From NCBI GenBank assembly GCA_963669155.1, contig OZ022584.1, positions 7,523,362 through 7,587,361 on the forward strand: 64,000 bases of DNA. The letters are read 5' to 3'. The position numbers and the translations under genes are program-made. The stretch's first letter is position 1; each line of letters starts with the position of its first letter. Below are positions 1 to 10,499 of the stretch, piece by piece. Below the pieces are notes generated by a model. It had not been told where the DNA came from, ran no database searches, and saw only the letters and a program-made list of their open reading frames with translations. Source of the stretch: Arbacia lixula (taxonomy: Eukaryota > Echinodermata > Echinoidea > Arbacioida > Arbaciidae).

Positions 1-45
1 AGCCGAGCTGTCCAGACTCATTCCAGCCCCATACATACAGGTCAC
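1..45 (-). CDS. RCCD1: RCCD1-like exon 5 (runs off window)
   Basis: After the acceptor GAGATAG (AG at 46-47) the exon reads GDLYVWGWNESGQLG to the window edge, in phase with exon 4. Human has GDIYIWGWNESGQL at the same place. The rest of the propeller should lie left of the window. Confidence 0.85.
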   Translation of the reverse strand, partial: MTCMYGAGMSLDSSA

Positions 46-295
46 CTATCTCTGTAAGGACATTGATATTGTAGCAGGATAATCATGCACTTTACAGACA
101 TGCACTTTACAGACAATCACTTATCACCTTTACGTCTGCATTGAAGACTAATATAAATATGAAGTAATGTCTGTGCACACAGACTAGCAACCACATATAG
201 AAATTGTTTACAATTACAGAACTGACAAGATTGGAATGCTAGCATAAACAAGTCAATATGGACATAAGATTTTAATCTTAAAACTGACTATATTT

Positions 296-326
296 AGGTG
301 GTCTGTCGCCAACGACAGATCACCTC
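296..326. other. small intronic hairpin
   Basis: GGTGGTCTGTCG and CGACAGATCACC pair over 12 positions with one mismatch around a CCAA loop. The rest of 46-358 is unremarkable AT-rich intron. Confidence 0.5.
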
Positions 327-358
327 TTAATTTCGTTAGAATTTTCTTTCTTTATTTA

Positions 359-1990
359 TTATTATTTATTTATTTTTATTCCAAATTTTTGTGACATGGA
401 TATCTCAACAATGCATAACCCATATTTCATGAAATGTTCATCATGTATGGACATATATGTGAACATGTTACAGCAACATTTTCAAGGTCATGACGTCATC
501 GTGACGTCATCTACGAGCAGTTTAATAAAAAACTATTACCTCATGTAGCTCTAGAACTGGTCATCTCTGTGTAATGAAATTTAACATGCATATAATTAAT
601 GAGTAACTAATTAATTTCATTGAAAAAAAACGCGCGCGTACGCGTACGTTAGTGCAAAAACGCGCGCGCAAAATTTTAAAATGCTCCAAATCAACTCAAA
701 ATTGTTTTGCATATGTTTCAGGCCATTTCTAGCATTTCAAAAATTTCCGCGCGTGCGCGCGCGTTCGCGCGTTTTTTCGTGCGTAACGCGAACAAAACGT
801 CAAAATTCTGTTTTTTTACTGGATTCATGTTACTGACACTACATACAACACATCCTGTCATTTTGAGCCATTTCCATGCAATAACAAGGTCGTGCGGGTG
901 CGTCAAAGTTCAAAGTCTGCGCGTGCGTCAATACGTTTTTGTGTGCAAATATTGCAAAAAACATGACTACCTTCAATCGGCCATAGCTCTTCAGAATGGC
1001 CGGTGACCCCCAATTTTTTTTCAATATTCTGAAAGAGTGGGAAATGTAGATGTGATTTAATGTTCGATTTACCTTTTAAATTTATGTTGATGTCATCATA
1101 TTGCCATATGAATCGAAAAAATGATTTTTCATGTATGACGTCATGAACTTTTTTACCCGCTTTTGTGTATCTCAGTAATTCATGGTCAATTTTCTCCCAA
1201 ATTTCAGTATGTTGTAGCTGAGACCTCGCTCCATAGTCGGAGTTGCCTTCATTTTTCATTTTGATGACGTCTTCACGGTGTAAATTTCATTATACGCATG
1301 AATGTCAAAATCGCACTTCCGTGTTATGTCAATGGAAGTGGTATTTATGAAATGACATGACGAGCTTCTAGGAGATGTATCTCACTAATATGTCAAGCTT
1401 TCACTCTGAAATTTCAGTATGTTGTAGCTGAGTCTACGAGCTTTCCGAAACGTTGTCTCCATTTTTTAATCAGATGTCGGGATCATGGTGAAATTTCAGC
1501 TTGAATATCGATTTCTTAATCATTCTAGCCCCTGCTGGGCATGACGTGTTAAGTGAATGGGAAGATTTGTGGCTCAATAGGTAAGGCGCCGTTTTAAGAT
1601 CTCGAGGCCCCCGGTTCGATTCCTGGCGTGGGTAGGGTCAACTTTGGCATTCCTTTTGCAATGTTTATTTTGCCATCTTCTTCTGTTCTATGCCTCACTT
1701 TGTCATTCTCTTTGAGATTTTCTTTCCAATTCTTTTTTCTCTCACCCCATTCTCTTACATGACTATTAATCACGTTAGCATAAACATGTTACCATTTAGG
1801 AAATTCTCTGAAATTTTAGTATAATATATATAGGTGCCCTATGAGCTTTCTTGAGCGCTGTCTCACATTGCTTATGGATAGTTGGTGTCACGAATGAAGG
1901 TCTATAGTTCACCGTGCATTTTCCAGCCCATGTCTGTGCATGAATTTGCCAATGCAGACCACCTGATACTTGTCCACAAGTATGTCTCGT
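359..1990. repeat. 1,632-bp tandem duplication, copy 1
   Basis: Position n matches position n+1632 throughout, with only about ten base differences noticed by eye (roughly 99.5% identity). The unit contains CG-alternating stretches (near 631-672 and 749-770), several TGACGTCA palindromes and one tRNA-like module. It lies in the intron between RCCD1-like exons 4 and 5. An older inverted partial copy at 11400-12305 shows that the unit is a dispersed repeat. Confidence 0.95.
1563..1640 (+). repeat. tRNA-like (SINE head-like) module in copy 1
   Basis: TGGCTCAATAGG at 1570-1581 fits the RNA polymerase III box A, and GGTTCGATTCC at 1613-1623 fits box B exactly. The T-stem pairs with one mismatch, but no good acceptor stem was seen. 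This is a tRNA-derived remnant, not a working tRNA gene. Confidence 0.55.
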
Positions 1991-3622
1991 TTATTATTTA
2001 TTTATTTTTATTCCAAATTTTTGTGACATGGATATCTCAACAATGCATAAGCCATATTTCATGAAATGTTCATCATGTATGGACATATATGTGAACATGT
2101 TACAGCAACATTTTCAAGGTCATGACGTCATCGTGACGTCATCTACGAGCAGTTTAATGAAAAACTATTACCTCATGTAGCTCTAGAACTGGTCATCTCT
2201 GTGTAATGAAATTTGACATGCATATAATTAATGAGTAGCTAATTAATTTCATTGAAAAAAAACGCGCGCGTACGCGTACGTTAGTGCAAAAACGCGCGCG
2301 CAAAATTTTAAAATGCTCCAAATCAACTCAAAATTGTTTTGTATATGTTTCAGGCCATTTCTAGCATTTCAAAAATTTCCGCGCGTGCGCGCGCGTTCGC
2401 GCGTTTTTTCGTGCGTAACGCGAACAAAACGTCAAAATTCTGTTTTTTTACTGGATTCATGTTACTGACACTACATACAACACATCCTGTCATTTTGAGC
2501 CATTTCCATGCAATAACAAGGTCGTGCGGGTGCGTCAAAGTTCAAAGTCTGCGCGTGCGTCAATACGTTTTTGTGTGCAAATATTGCAAAAAACATGACT
2601 ACCTTCAATCGGCCATAGCTCTTCAGAATGGCCGGTGACCCCCAATTTTTTTTCAATATTCTGAAAGAGTGGGAAATGTAGATGTGATTTAATGTTCGAT
2701 TTACCTTTTAAATTTATGATGATGTCATCATATTGCCATATGAATCGAAAAAATGATTTTTCATGTATGACGTCATGAACTTTTTTACCCGCTTTTGTGT
2801 ATCTCAGTAATTCATGGTCAATTTTCTCCCAAATTTCAGTATGTTGTAGCTGAGACCTCGCTCCATAGTAGGAGTTGCCTTCATTTTTCATTTTGATGAC
2901 GTCTTCACGGTGTAAATTTCATTATACGCATGAATGTCAAAATCGCACTTCCGTGTTATGTCAATGGAAGTGGTATTTATGAAATGACATGACGAGCTTC
3001 TAGGAGATGTATCTCACTAATATGTCAAGCTTTCACTCTGAAATTTCAGTATGTTGTAGCTGAGTCTACGAGCTTTCCGAAACGTTGTCTCCATTTTTTA
3101 ATCAGATGTCGGGATCATGGTGAAATTTCAGCTTGAATATCGATTTCTTAATCATTCTAGCCCCTGCTGGGCATGACGTGTTAAGTGAATGGGAAGATTT
3201 GTGGCTCAATAGGTAAGGCGCCGTTTTAAGATCTCGAGGCCCCCGGTTCGATTCCTGGCGTGGGTAGGGTCAACTTTGGCATTCCTTTTGCAATGTTTAT
3301 TTTGCCATCTTCTTCTGTTCTATGCCTCACTTTGTCATTCTCTTTGAGATTTTCTTTCCAATTCTTTTTTCTCTCACCCCATTCTCTTACATGACTATTA
3401 ATCACGTTAGCATAAACATGTTACCATTTAGGAAATTCTCTGAAATTTTAGTATAATATATATAGGTGCCCTATGAGCTTTCTTGAGCGCTGTCTCACAT
3501 TGCTTATGGATAGTTGGTGTCACGAATGAAGGTCTATAGTTCACCGTGCATTTTCCAGCCCATGTCTGTGCATGAATTTGCCAATGCAGACCACCTGATA
3601 CTTGTCCACAAGTATGTCTCGT
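1991..3622. repeat. 1,632-bp tandem duplication, copy 2
   Basis: Head-to-tail second copy abutting copy 1. It ends in the same stretch (CACAAGTATGTCTCGT) that ends copy 1, after which unique intron sequence resumes. Either a very recent duplication by unequal exchange or an assembly artefact. Confidence 0.95.
3195..3272 (+). repeat. tRNA-like (SINE head-like) module in copy 2
   Basis: Same module as at 1563, shifted by 1,632 bp, with box B at 3245-3255. Confidence 0.55.
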
Positions 3623-3716
3623 TGTCATTTATTTCTTGGGATGAACCCATGAACATTACACCCTGGCTTTCACGAAGCTACCATGCAATTCTTCCGTCAT
3701 GTCTTGGCAGTCTTAC

Positions 3717-3838
3717 CACTCACACATGCTGAATGCCAGCCTCCGGCTGCCACCGTTGCCATGGGAATACTGGCCAAAGCTTCTATCAGTCTTGGGTTGT
3801 CTTCTCTGTCAGTCTCTCCATGCCCAAGCTGTCCACGG
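3717..3838 (-). CDS. RCCD1: RCCD1-like exon 4
   Basis: The acceptor GTCATTAG precedes 3838 and the donor GTAAGA follows 3717. The 122-nt exon encodes [15 protein letters not shown], then [19 protein letters not shown] and HSACVSG. It matches the human block [21 protein letters not shown] through GGWHSVCVS, the clearest homology in the gene. Confidence 0.9.
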
Positions 3839-3947
3839 CTAATGACATTCAGTAAAGTAAAAGTAAATTTGAGTAAAGATAAAGTGATTGCTAGATTTCA
3901 AAGAGATTTCCAAAGGGTCGTTAAATGAGACTTTAACAAGATTACAG

Positions 3948-5222
3948 CAGGGATGTGATATGGAAGGATATGAAGCAACTTTCTTTCTTTGAACCCATGT
4001 GCCAAGCCGCTGAAAAGTTATGGTGCTCTCAACAGGTGCTGTTCAGGTGTTTGAACAATTATGAACATGATTGTGTGGCAATGGCTTCTCCGAGAGAACA
4101 AAACAAATGTACAGTCTCATTTCGCTTGTCCCGTTCTGTTAATGGCATTAGTACTTCCATGAGCACAACAGGTATCAGCAAACACAAATAAACAAGTTTT
4201 TCAAGTAAAATATCTCTGCTGCACGCAAACACACACAAACGCCATTAATGATAATACACAGATTAATATATCATTTTGAGAGTGGTTGAATCCCCCAAAT
4301 GCACAAGATGTCAAAAAGTGAAGAAATTGGTCAATTTTGTAAGTAATACAAATAGCTTATATGTCCGATTTTTAATGACTCCTCAATACTTTTCGTAACA
4401 AAAGCCGAGTAATAGGATCTGTCATTATCTGCCGTTAACTTCCTTATAGTTTGCAAACGAATTTGTCAAAAGCATGCTTTAGAACCTATACAGATGTTTG
4501 AATGTATTATGCTCGAGTTTCTACTCCTTCTTAACACCTCCCTGATTACAGTGTCAGAACAGGGAGGTGTTAGAAAGGAGAACTCAAACATAAAATTTAT
4601 TCATACATGTATACATATCTGTATGGGTACTAAAGCATGCTAATGAATGTCACAAACATTCCACAATCATGACAATGTTTTGATGTCTCATGCTCAGCAC
4701 GGTTATTTAACATTTTTCTTTTGTTGCATATTCCAAGAGTGTAAGGGAAACTTTATAAAAGATCCTGTACTCTGCTCTTTAAAAAAAATTAATAAGGAAT
4801 AATGGAAAAATTGGACATATAAGATGTTTGCATTACTTACAAGATTGACTAATTTCTTCACTTTCCAACATCTTGTGCACTTTAGGGATTCAATCAATCA
4901 TTGTCAAAATTATATTGTTAGCTGTGTAATATCAAAGTGTTTACATGCGTTGGCATGCAGCCGAGATATTTTACTTGAAAACCTTGTTTAGTTTTGTTTG
5001 CTGATATATGGTATGCTCACAGAATATTGATGCCATTAACAGAACTGGACAAGTGAAATGAGACTCAACAATTCTTTGGTTCTCTCTGAGAAGCTGTTGC
5101 CACACAATCATGTTTGTAATTCTTTAAATACCTGAAAAGCACATCCTGAGAACTATTCGGTGGTGTCAAGCATAAGTTCAAATAAAGATTGTTGATTCAT
5201 ATCCTTCCATATCAGTATCCCT
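3948..5222. mobile_element. 1.27-kb palindromic foldback element
   Basis: Two arms of about 600 bp are inverted copies along their whole length. Examples: GATATGGAAGGATATGAA near 3956 pairs with TTCATATCCTTCCATATC near 5196; the stretch near 4187 (AACAAGTTTTTCAAGTAAAA) pairs with 4970-4990; CACCTCCCTG and CAGGGAGGTG meet at the centre (4536-4570). No coding potential. It lies in the intron between RCCD1-like exons 3 and 4. Confidence 0.85.
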
Positions 5223-5479
5223 GGTCACTGGTCAGACTACTTTTTAACTTTAACTCATTATGTGTCCACATTCCAGTGTGTCACTGGTACACACAAGTCC
5301 TACAAGGCAGCATTGGCAGTAAGGCATAGTTTTAGTAGAGTCTACACAGCCTGTATTCAATAGAGTGCCATTCCTTCATGACCATACTTATTTCAGAATA
5401 TCTCCAAGGACTTGTCACAAATTGGTCAACATGAGAGAAATCAAACAAAATGTGGACACAGAAAGATAACAACAGCATG

Positions 5480-5737
5480 GTTCTGACATGTGCACACCAC
5501 AGCTCAAAGGAATTGGCACGGATACAGGGAAAGGGAAGAAAAGGAAGGAGCCGCAGTTTTGAACCGTGGTATATTTTGTCCAGTTCAGCATGAAACATGA
5601 TGCTTTTTAGGCCAAAGCATCGTGTTTCATGCTGAACTGGACAAAATATACCACAGTTTAAAACTGCGGCTCCTTCCCTTTTTCTCTTTCCCTTTACCTA
5701 TGCCAATTCCTTTGAGCTATAGTGTATGTACAACCCG
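5480..5737. mobile_element. foldback MITE, copy A
   Basis: Near-perfect hairpin of about 258 bp. AGCTCAAAGGAATTGGCA at 5501 pairs with TGCCAATTCCTTTGAGCT at 5701, and the arms stay complementary to a short centre near 5605. It ends about 55 bp from the 28-nt micro-exon. Confidence 0.85.
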
Positions 5738-5791
5738 TAATCATTACTACTCCCATCTAGTCTGGCACAGAAGGAGTGAACTCAAACCTAC

Positions 5792-5819
5792 CTCCCAAGC
5801 CCACAGGAGTAGACCGAGC
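5792..5819 (-). CDS. RCCD1: RCCD1-like exon 3, 28-nt micro-exon
   Basis: This exon was found by looking for the piece missing between exons 2 and 4. After the acceptor CATCTCAAG it reads two bases, eight codons and two bases, then the donor GTAGGT. Joined in phase it gives [20 protein letters not shown], replacing human [20 protein letters not shown] exactly in length and pattern. The phase on both sides and both splice sites agree, which makes chance unlikely despite the tiny size. Confidence 0.8.
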
Positions 5820-6416
5820 CTTGAGATGTAAGAAGCAGGGTGTGCTCCTTTCCACAAGACATCAGTCTGACAGGGATGGGGTTGGGGAAGAGATGGAAGA
5901 TGTATGACCCATCTTCGTATTGTGCTATCCTTCCTGGGAAGTTTCGTGGATCTTGGGAGGGGAGGGAGAGGAAAAAATATTGTATGAAATCATCACAACA
6001 ATCAAATTTAGCTTAGCTTTTTCATACACGTGAAAGAATATAAAAAATTGTCAACTTGAAGTTTATTTTGGTCTGTAATACAAGTTTTAATTCTAGTTGT
6101 TTATTGGTTTAATAGGGTAATTTCTAAAGAGTGAAAGAAAGAATAAGACTTAAGAAATTTGCAAGGGAGAACGTGTATGTTTGATGGGGACTGATATTGA
6201 TACCCCATAATTTGCATACGTAGAATTTTTAGTTGAATATGCAAATTCTTTACACATAATTCCAATTTAATTTCCCAAAATACTTTAGCCATGCTGTCTA
6301 TTATATTGACCATGAACAAATTATTATCTTCAAACACATTTTTCCTGTACCCCAATCTAACAATGTACTGCACATAAACAAAGATATCCTGTGAGCAACA
6401 CAGGGAAAGCACCTAC

Positions 6417-6785
6417 CAGATACAGCCAAGATATGAGAATCTCCAACTGCTAAGTTATTCAACCTTGTGACATTTGACCTTTGTTCCTTTGGTTTCAACT
6501 GCCCAGATATATTACAAATCTCATCTGGGTGGGGAGAGTCTTGAATGAGACCCTCTTTCTCCACCTTACATGTTTCCATGGATACTTTCTGCAGTTTTGT
6601 TCCCGTGGCAACACTGGTCATCTGCATGACATAGCAGTCTCCAGCCTGATTGATGTAGTAAAGTTTGTCTCCTTGCAAGCGGACTTCCTGTAGCGAGGAT
6701 AGTTTGTGATCAGAAAGTCGGAGGTGCGACAACAAGTCGAGCTGTACTCCATTCTGCCCAAATACACACCCGCTGAGTGTTGTGT
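6417..6785 (-). CDS. RCCD1: RCCD1-like exon 2
   Basis: The acceptor CACATAG ends at 6786 and the donor GTAGGT begins at 6416. The 369-nt exon reads TTLSGCVFGQNGVQ, then a hydrophilic stretch (LQGDKLYYINQAGDCYVMQM), and ends RLNNLAVGDSHILAVSG. The last part fits the human ARQLELGAEHALLLDAAG blade motif. An alternative acceptor, CTCAG at 6772-6776, would drop the first few residues and change the phase. Confidence 0.8.
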
Positions 6786-6861
6786 CTATGTGCAAAAGGA
6801 GAAGAGTGATTGGGAAAGATAAAAAATACACAATATGTATTTATACAAAACACTAACACAG

Positions 6862-7101
6862 TGTACACTCCAGCTCAAAGAATTTAAATTGGGTACCGTT
6901 AAAGGGAAAGTGAAGAAAGGGAAGTAGCTGCAGTTTTTAACCTGCGGTATATTTTGTCCAGTTGAAACACAATGCTTCAGCATAAAAAGCATCATGTTTC
7001 ATGCTGCACTGGACAAAACATACCGTGATTTAAAACTGTGGCTCCTTCCCTTTCTTACCTTTCCCTTTACCCATGCCAGCTCCTTTGAGTTGTAGTGTAC
7101 A
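6862..7101. mobile_element. foldback MITE, copy B
   Basis: Same family as 5480-5737 (shared GGTATATTTTGTCCAGTT and TTTAAAACTGYGGCTCCTTC), more diverged and partly rearranged at the centre. It lies just upstream of exon 2 of the RCCD1-like gene. Confidence 0.8.
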
Positions 7102-7433
7102 TATATTATGAAGTATAGGAGCTACCCTGCTAGCTCCTTTTAACAAGTCTGCCAGGAATTTGATTTGACTTCATTACACACAAGGATAATACCATCTAGA
7201 GAGTTATAAATTTGAGATCTGAAAATGAGAGAAAAGCCAATGTGCACACAAAGATAACCTTCTGTACCATTGTTACTGCACAGTGCCGGTTGAAACTCCT
7301 TGCTGTATTTAGTTGGCAACCACCTATCTCTAAAGATTCCGTTTCCTGTTTCCCTTCGGTTTCAACCATGTTTCTCATTAAAAATTGTAACATTAAACTG
7401 TGCATAATCCTATATCTAAAGACGCTTCGGCTA

Positions 7434-8275
7434 TGAGACGGCAAAACAGCGTATCTAAATGTAACATATTTTCGAGTAATTGAAGTATAAAACTTTAAAG
7501 AAGTACACCTCAGTTTGTACCTTTGTTCATGCTGTCGTACTCTGACAAGGAATTAAAAAAAAATTCACTGTGTGCAACAGGAGGGGAAAAATAGCAAGTG
7601 GGCTGCAGTATACAATATGCAGTAAACCCAATCAGTTGTTTAGAATATGATTCAGACTGAAGATGACTGAATCTAAACAAAATACAAATTCTATTCTAGG
7701 ATATGTAAGAAAAACATTTTTAGCTTGCTCGCTATGCTCACTGACTTGTTATATTACACATATCGCAAGCATGATACATATTGGAGGTGATTTACTCACA
7801 CATACATAATTTATACAGCTATCCTCAGCCAGTGAACATATCAAACTCACACAAGTGAAAGCATGTACGCGTGAACGTACTGGCACACACAAAATCAGCC
7901 CAAGCACCTAACATAATTAGTGTTAAAGCATGCATACATTTGCGCATGCACAGCAGGTGCTGTACATGCGCGCACGAAAATTGCATGTTGATGCATGGCA
8001 AACCCAAAGTTTACATTGCTCTGCTGTTAAGACTAGACCTTGGGTGCATGCTGGGCTGTATCGATGGGAGTCCACTTATTGCGGCATCCATTGTTTTTCT
8101 GACAAAACTGGAACATAAATTCATTAGACGGGTTGCCATTTTTCAGTGAAAGGGGTCATTTGGGTTTCAAAATTTCATTGGTAGTTAGATTGTACTTGTA
8201 CAAAGCCAAATTTGCCATAAAGTCAATTTTCACAAAAAATTGACATACGCCACTGTACGCTGTTTTGCCGTCTCA
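7434..8275. mobile_element. non-autonomous element with 20-bp inverted ends
   Basis: TGAGACGGCAAAACAGCGTA at 7434-7453 is repeated in inverse at 8256-8275. The 842-bp interior is AT-rich and has no recognisable protein. It lies in the first intron of the RCCD1-like gene. Target-site duplications are not clear. Confidence 0.6.
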
Positions 8276-8760
8276 CACTCACAGCCGACTTGCTTATAAG
8301 TAAAAATGAAGACAGCATTTCTTGTCTCACCTAAGGTTCTTTCTTTTTGTTCGTTCAATTTCTGCCAGACTTCATATCATTTGGGTTCTTATAACTTGTG
8401 TGCTAGTTCATAGTAGTTGTGTAATCAACATAAATGCCTGGCTATGGCATATCCTTTTAAATAGACTGTGGTCAGAATAATGTAATACACAGACACTATC
8501 AAACATACTGTTGAGTAAAGCTGCATTCCACAGCATTTGCAGCCTGTCTAAAATGTCGACATCGGCTGAGTAACAAGTGTTACTCAGTGTATCTCCAGCT
8601 CCACGAACAGAGCCGGTAGCTGGTCCTCGGCTTCTTTGGTGGGCCGTATCGAGATGTTGCACCTCAGGCCCCGGGGAGCTCCAGCGTTGTCCGCGGTCAC
8701 ACGTTCGTTGAATGTCGCCGCTATCAGCACTACGTCTGTTGTCGCCAGCATCAAGCTCAC

Positions 8761-8860
8761 CAACTTCTATTTTCCTTGGCATGTTTATAATTCTTTCAGG
8801 TTTCTTATAGGAAAACTGACCATGTCCATTGTATCCAAACACATACATGTTCAAATCCAT
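8761..8860 (-). CDS. RCCD1: RCCD1-like exon 1 (start codon)
   Basis: The ATG at 8860 is the first after an in-frame TAG about 36 nt upstream. A second ATG four codons later would serve equally well. The exon encodes MDLNMYVFGYNGHGQF and ends KIEV plus one base before the donor GTGAGC at 8760-8755. Human RCCD1 begins comparably (FGFGFCGFGQ). Beyond the donor the DNA becomes GC-rich and keeps two frames open for about 60 codons, so a longer exon is possible. Confidence 0.7.
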
Positions 8861-8935
8861 ATTGCAGTTTGACTTATCCGTATACTATATCACTCCAATG
8901 ACCACATCTCTACATATTTCGTCTGCATTTTCGGT

Positions 8936-9168
8936 TTCGCGAGTTAGCCTAGGTACTAGGCTGTGAGGGGTATGGTCACAGCCCAGTCTGTCAACAACTA
9001 CGTCTGGTAACACAGACTACAGCCTAATGACATCTCGCTCCTCTGGTTCCTTCCCTACACAGGAGGAGGACGGGATTGAGGCATAGTCTGTGTAACCAGA
9101 CCTAGTTGTTGACAGACTAGGTTTTGTCCATGCACCTCACAGCCTAGTACCTAGGCTAGTTACAGTCA
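8936..9168. mobile_element. foldback MITE, about 230 bp
   Basis: TAGCCTAGGTACTAGGCTGT near 8945 pairs with its inverse near 9140-9160. The arms continue through GTCTGTCAACAACTA and TAGTTGTTGACAGAC to a GC-rich centre. It lies just upstream of the RCCD1-like start codon. Confidence 0.8.
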
Positions 9169-9224
9169 CTTGCTTTCAAAATTCATATGACATCGTCATT
9201 CGTCCGTGTGTTTTACACTGAACT

Positions 9225-9296
9225 ATACCCACTGAACTATACTACTACTACTATAGTTCAGTGAATATCACTACGTAGTTGTATAGTTCAGTGGTT
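9225..9296. repeat. short inverted/direct repeat cluster (ACTGAACTATA)
   Basis: ACTGAACTATAC occurs twice, directly followed by two inverse copies (TATAGTTCAGTG), with CTA triplets between. It probably represents the end of a degenerate foldback element. Confidence 0.6.
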
Positions 9297-9654
9297 TTGT
9301 AGAGTAGGTGACGCCATGATTACAATTTATGAGGTTGTGGGTCGAGCAAGGATCGATGAAAACTTTAAGAAATGGACCATCCCTTTGAACAAGGTTTAAT
9401 GCCGCCACTTAATATTCATGATTATATTCCAAATACTAAGAATGTTGCTATATGATTGGTCAAGAGTTGATCACGTGATGAGGCGTAGTTTTTCCTATCA
9501 GATCACCTGAGAATAAAAGTTCGTTACACTCTAGGTGATAGTACTTTTTGGTTTCGCTGATCTCTTCACTCCTCACAGTCCTAATGCGTGATTAATATTT
9601 TGAGTACGCGCGAAATAAAAGTGCGTTACACTCGGACTATCACTTGACATCTAA

Positions 9655-9766
9655 CGCGTCCTAACGCGCGTCCTAATGCGCGTCCTAATGCGCGTCCTAA
9701 TACGCGTCCTAATGCGCGTCCTAATACGCGTCCTAATGCGCGTCCTAATGCGCGTCCTAACGCTTG
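9655..9766. repeat. 12-bp minisatellite GCGCGTCCTAAT
   Basis: About nine head-to-tail copies with T/C and G/A variants in the left arm. The matching place in the right arm (13845-13880) has only two or three. Confidence 0.9.
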
Positions 9767-9902
9767 TTCCCCATGGCAGCGGCTCGGGGTTATGGAGATA
9801 AGTAAACATTACCTTTTTACGTCAAATTGTCATTTTTGGTATAGATAGTTGGTTTCAGATGTGGAATATAAAGCAAATAATCAACTTTTGGTTTCAAGCA
9901 AT

Positions 9903-10018
9903 GAGACGAGCTATCACTTCCTCGGCGATCTGAATGTATACGCTATCTTTCCTCAGCTGCGCTTCGGAAAGATAGCTACATCCAGATCGCCTCGGAAGTG
10001 ATAGTTCGTCCCATCACC
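9903..10018. repeat. hairpin within left arm
   Basis: CTATCACTTCC and GCGATCTG pair inversely with CAGATCGC and GGAAGTGATAG. The inner stem is GCTATCTTTCC against GGAAAGATAGC. The same hairpin recurs inverted at 13590-13710. Confidence 0.8.
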
Positions 10019-10199
10019 CTCACCAACGCTGATTATTTGCTTACTAACAGCGCGCTTTGGTGCACCTGGATTTTATAATACAATGTTCGTATGTCATATA
10101 CACATTCTTAGACATTTCAGCTTAATTTCGCTGTTGAGCTGTTGAACTTGTCACTAAGTGCTTGTTGTATAATGAAACAAACGAACACGAAGTTTGATT

Positions 10200-10470
10200 C
10201 ATATGAGATGAAAATACTAGCTTACCTTTTCCAACCGAGTTGGCCAAACAGAACTTTTTGGCCATTGTGCATCACACGTGTCACAACCTCTTTTCTACCA
10301 GAAGCATCATGAATTATTAATGACACTCTAATGCTAGTTGCTAGTGGATGGACAGGTGTGATACATAATGGTCATCGTTGTGTTCTGAATGGGTTATCTG
10401 ATACACAAAACATTTTACGTCCAAATGTGTCCAAAAGTGAAAATCTCACTATCACAAGAATAAATAATCA
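10200..10470. mobile_element. foldback MITE, family shared with 43019-43300
   Basis: TATTAATGACACTCT, AGTTGCTAGTGGATGGACAG and TGTCCAAAAGTGAAAATCTC match the reverse complement of 43019-43200. Weak inverted arms surround GGCCATTGTGCATCACAC. Confidence 0.7.
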
Positions 10471-10499
10471 AAAAAACCTGCTCCGAGAAAATGTGACAT

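Larger units (their letters stand above)
1..8860 (-). other. RCCD1: RCCD1-like gene (RCC1-repeat protein), 5' part; gene span
   Basis: Five coding segments on the minus strand join in one frame (100, 369, 28, 122 and 45 nt inside the window) and give about the first 221 residues; the rest lies beyond the left edge. Seen: an N-terminal MYVFGYNGHGQF, which is an RCC1-type blade start; LAVGDSHILAVSGSVYSCGL followed by [22 protein letters not shown]; and GDLYVWGWNESGQLG. The last two closely match the human RCCD1 stretches AAGGWHSVCVSETGD and IYIWGWNESGQL in the same order. Known of the family: RCCD1 is a short protein (376 aa in human) folding as a beta-propeller; in vertebrates it partners KDM8 and is linked to H3K36 methylation and chromosome segregation. 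Inferred: same role here. All four introns follow GT-AG. One weak place is the join of exons 1 and 2, where a segment expected from the human protein is not found. The introns are crowded with foldback elements. Confidence 0.85.

Noticed and set aside
707-1259. Paired frames of 99 and 118 codons, repeated at 2339-2891
   Set aside because: They belong to the 1,632-bp repeat. Both strands are equally open and no protein family is recognisable. The duplicated frames simply reflect the duplication.
1563-1640. Possible functional tRNA gene
   Set aside because: Box A and B are good, but the acceptor stem does not pair and the copy lies inside a dispersed repeat.
7196-7444. Minus-strand frame with RHCAVT, considered as the missing RCCD1 segment
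   Set aside because: The donor site would be GTTATC and the alignment to SWSYTAFVT needs a shift of two residues. Too weak to include.
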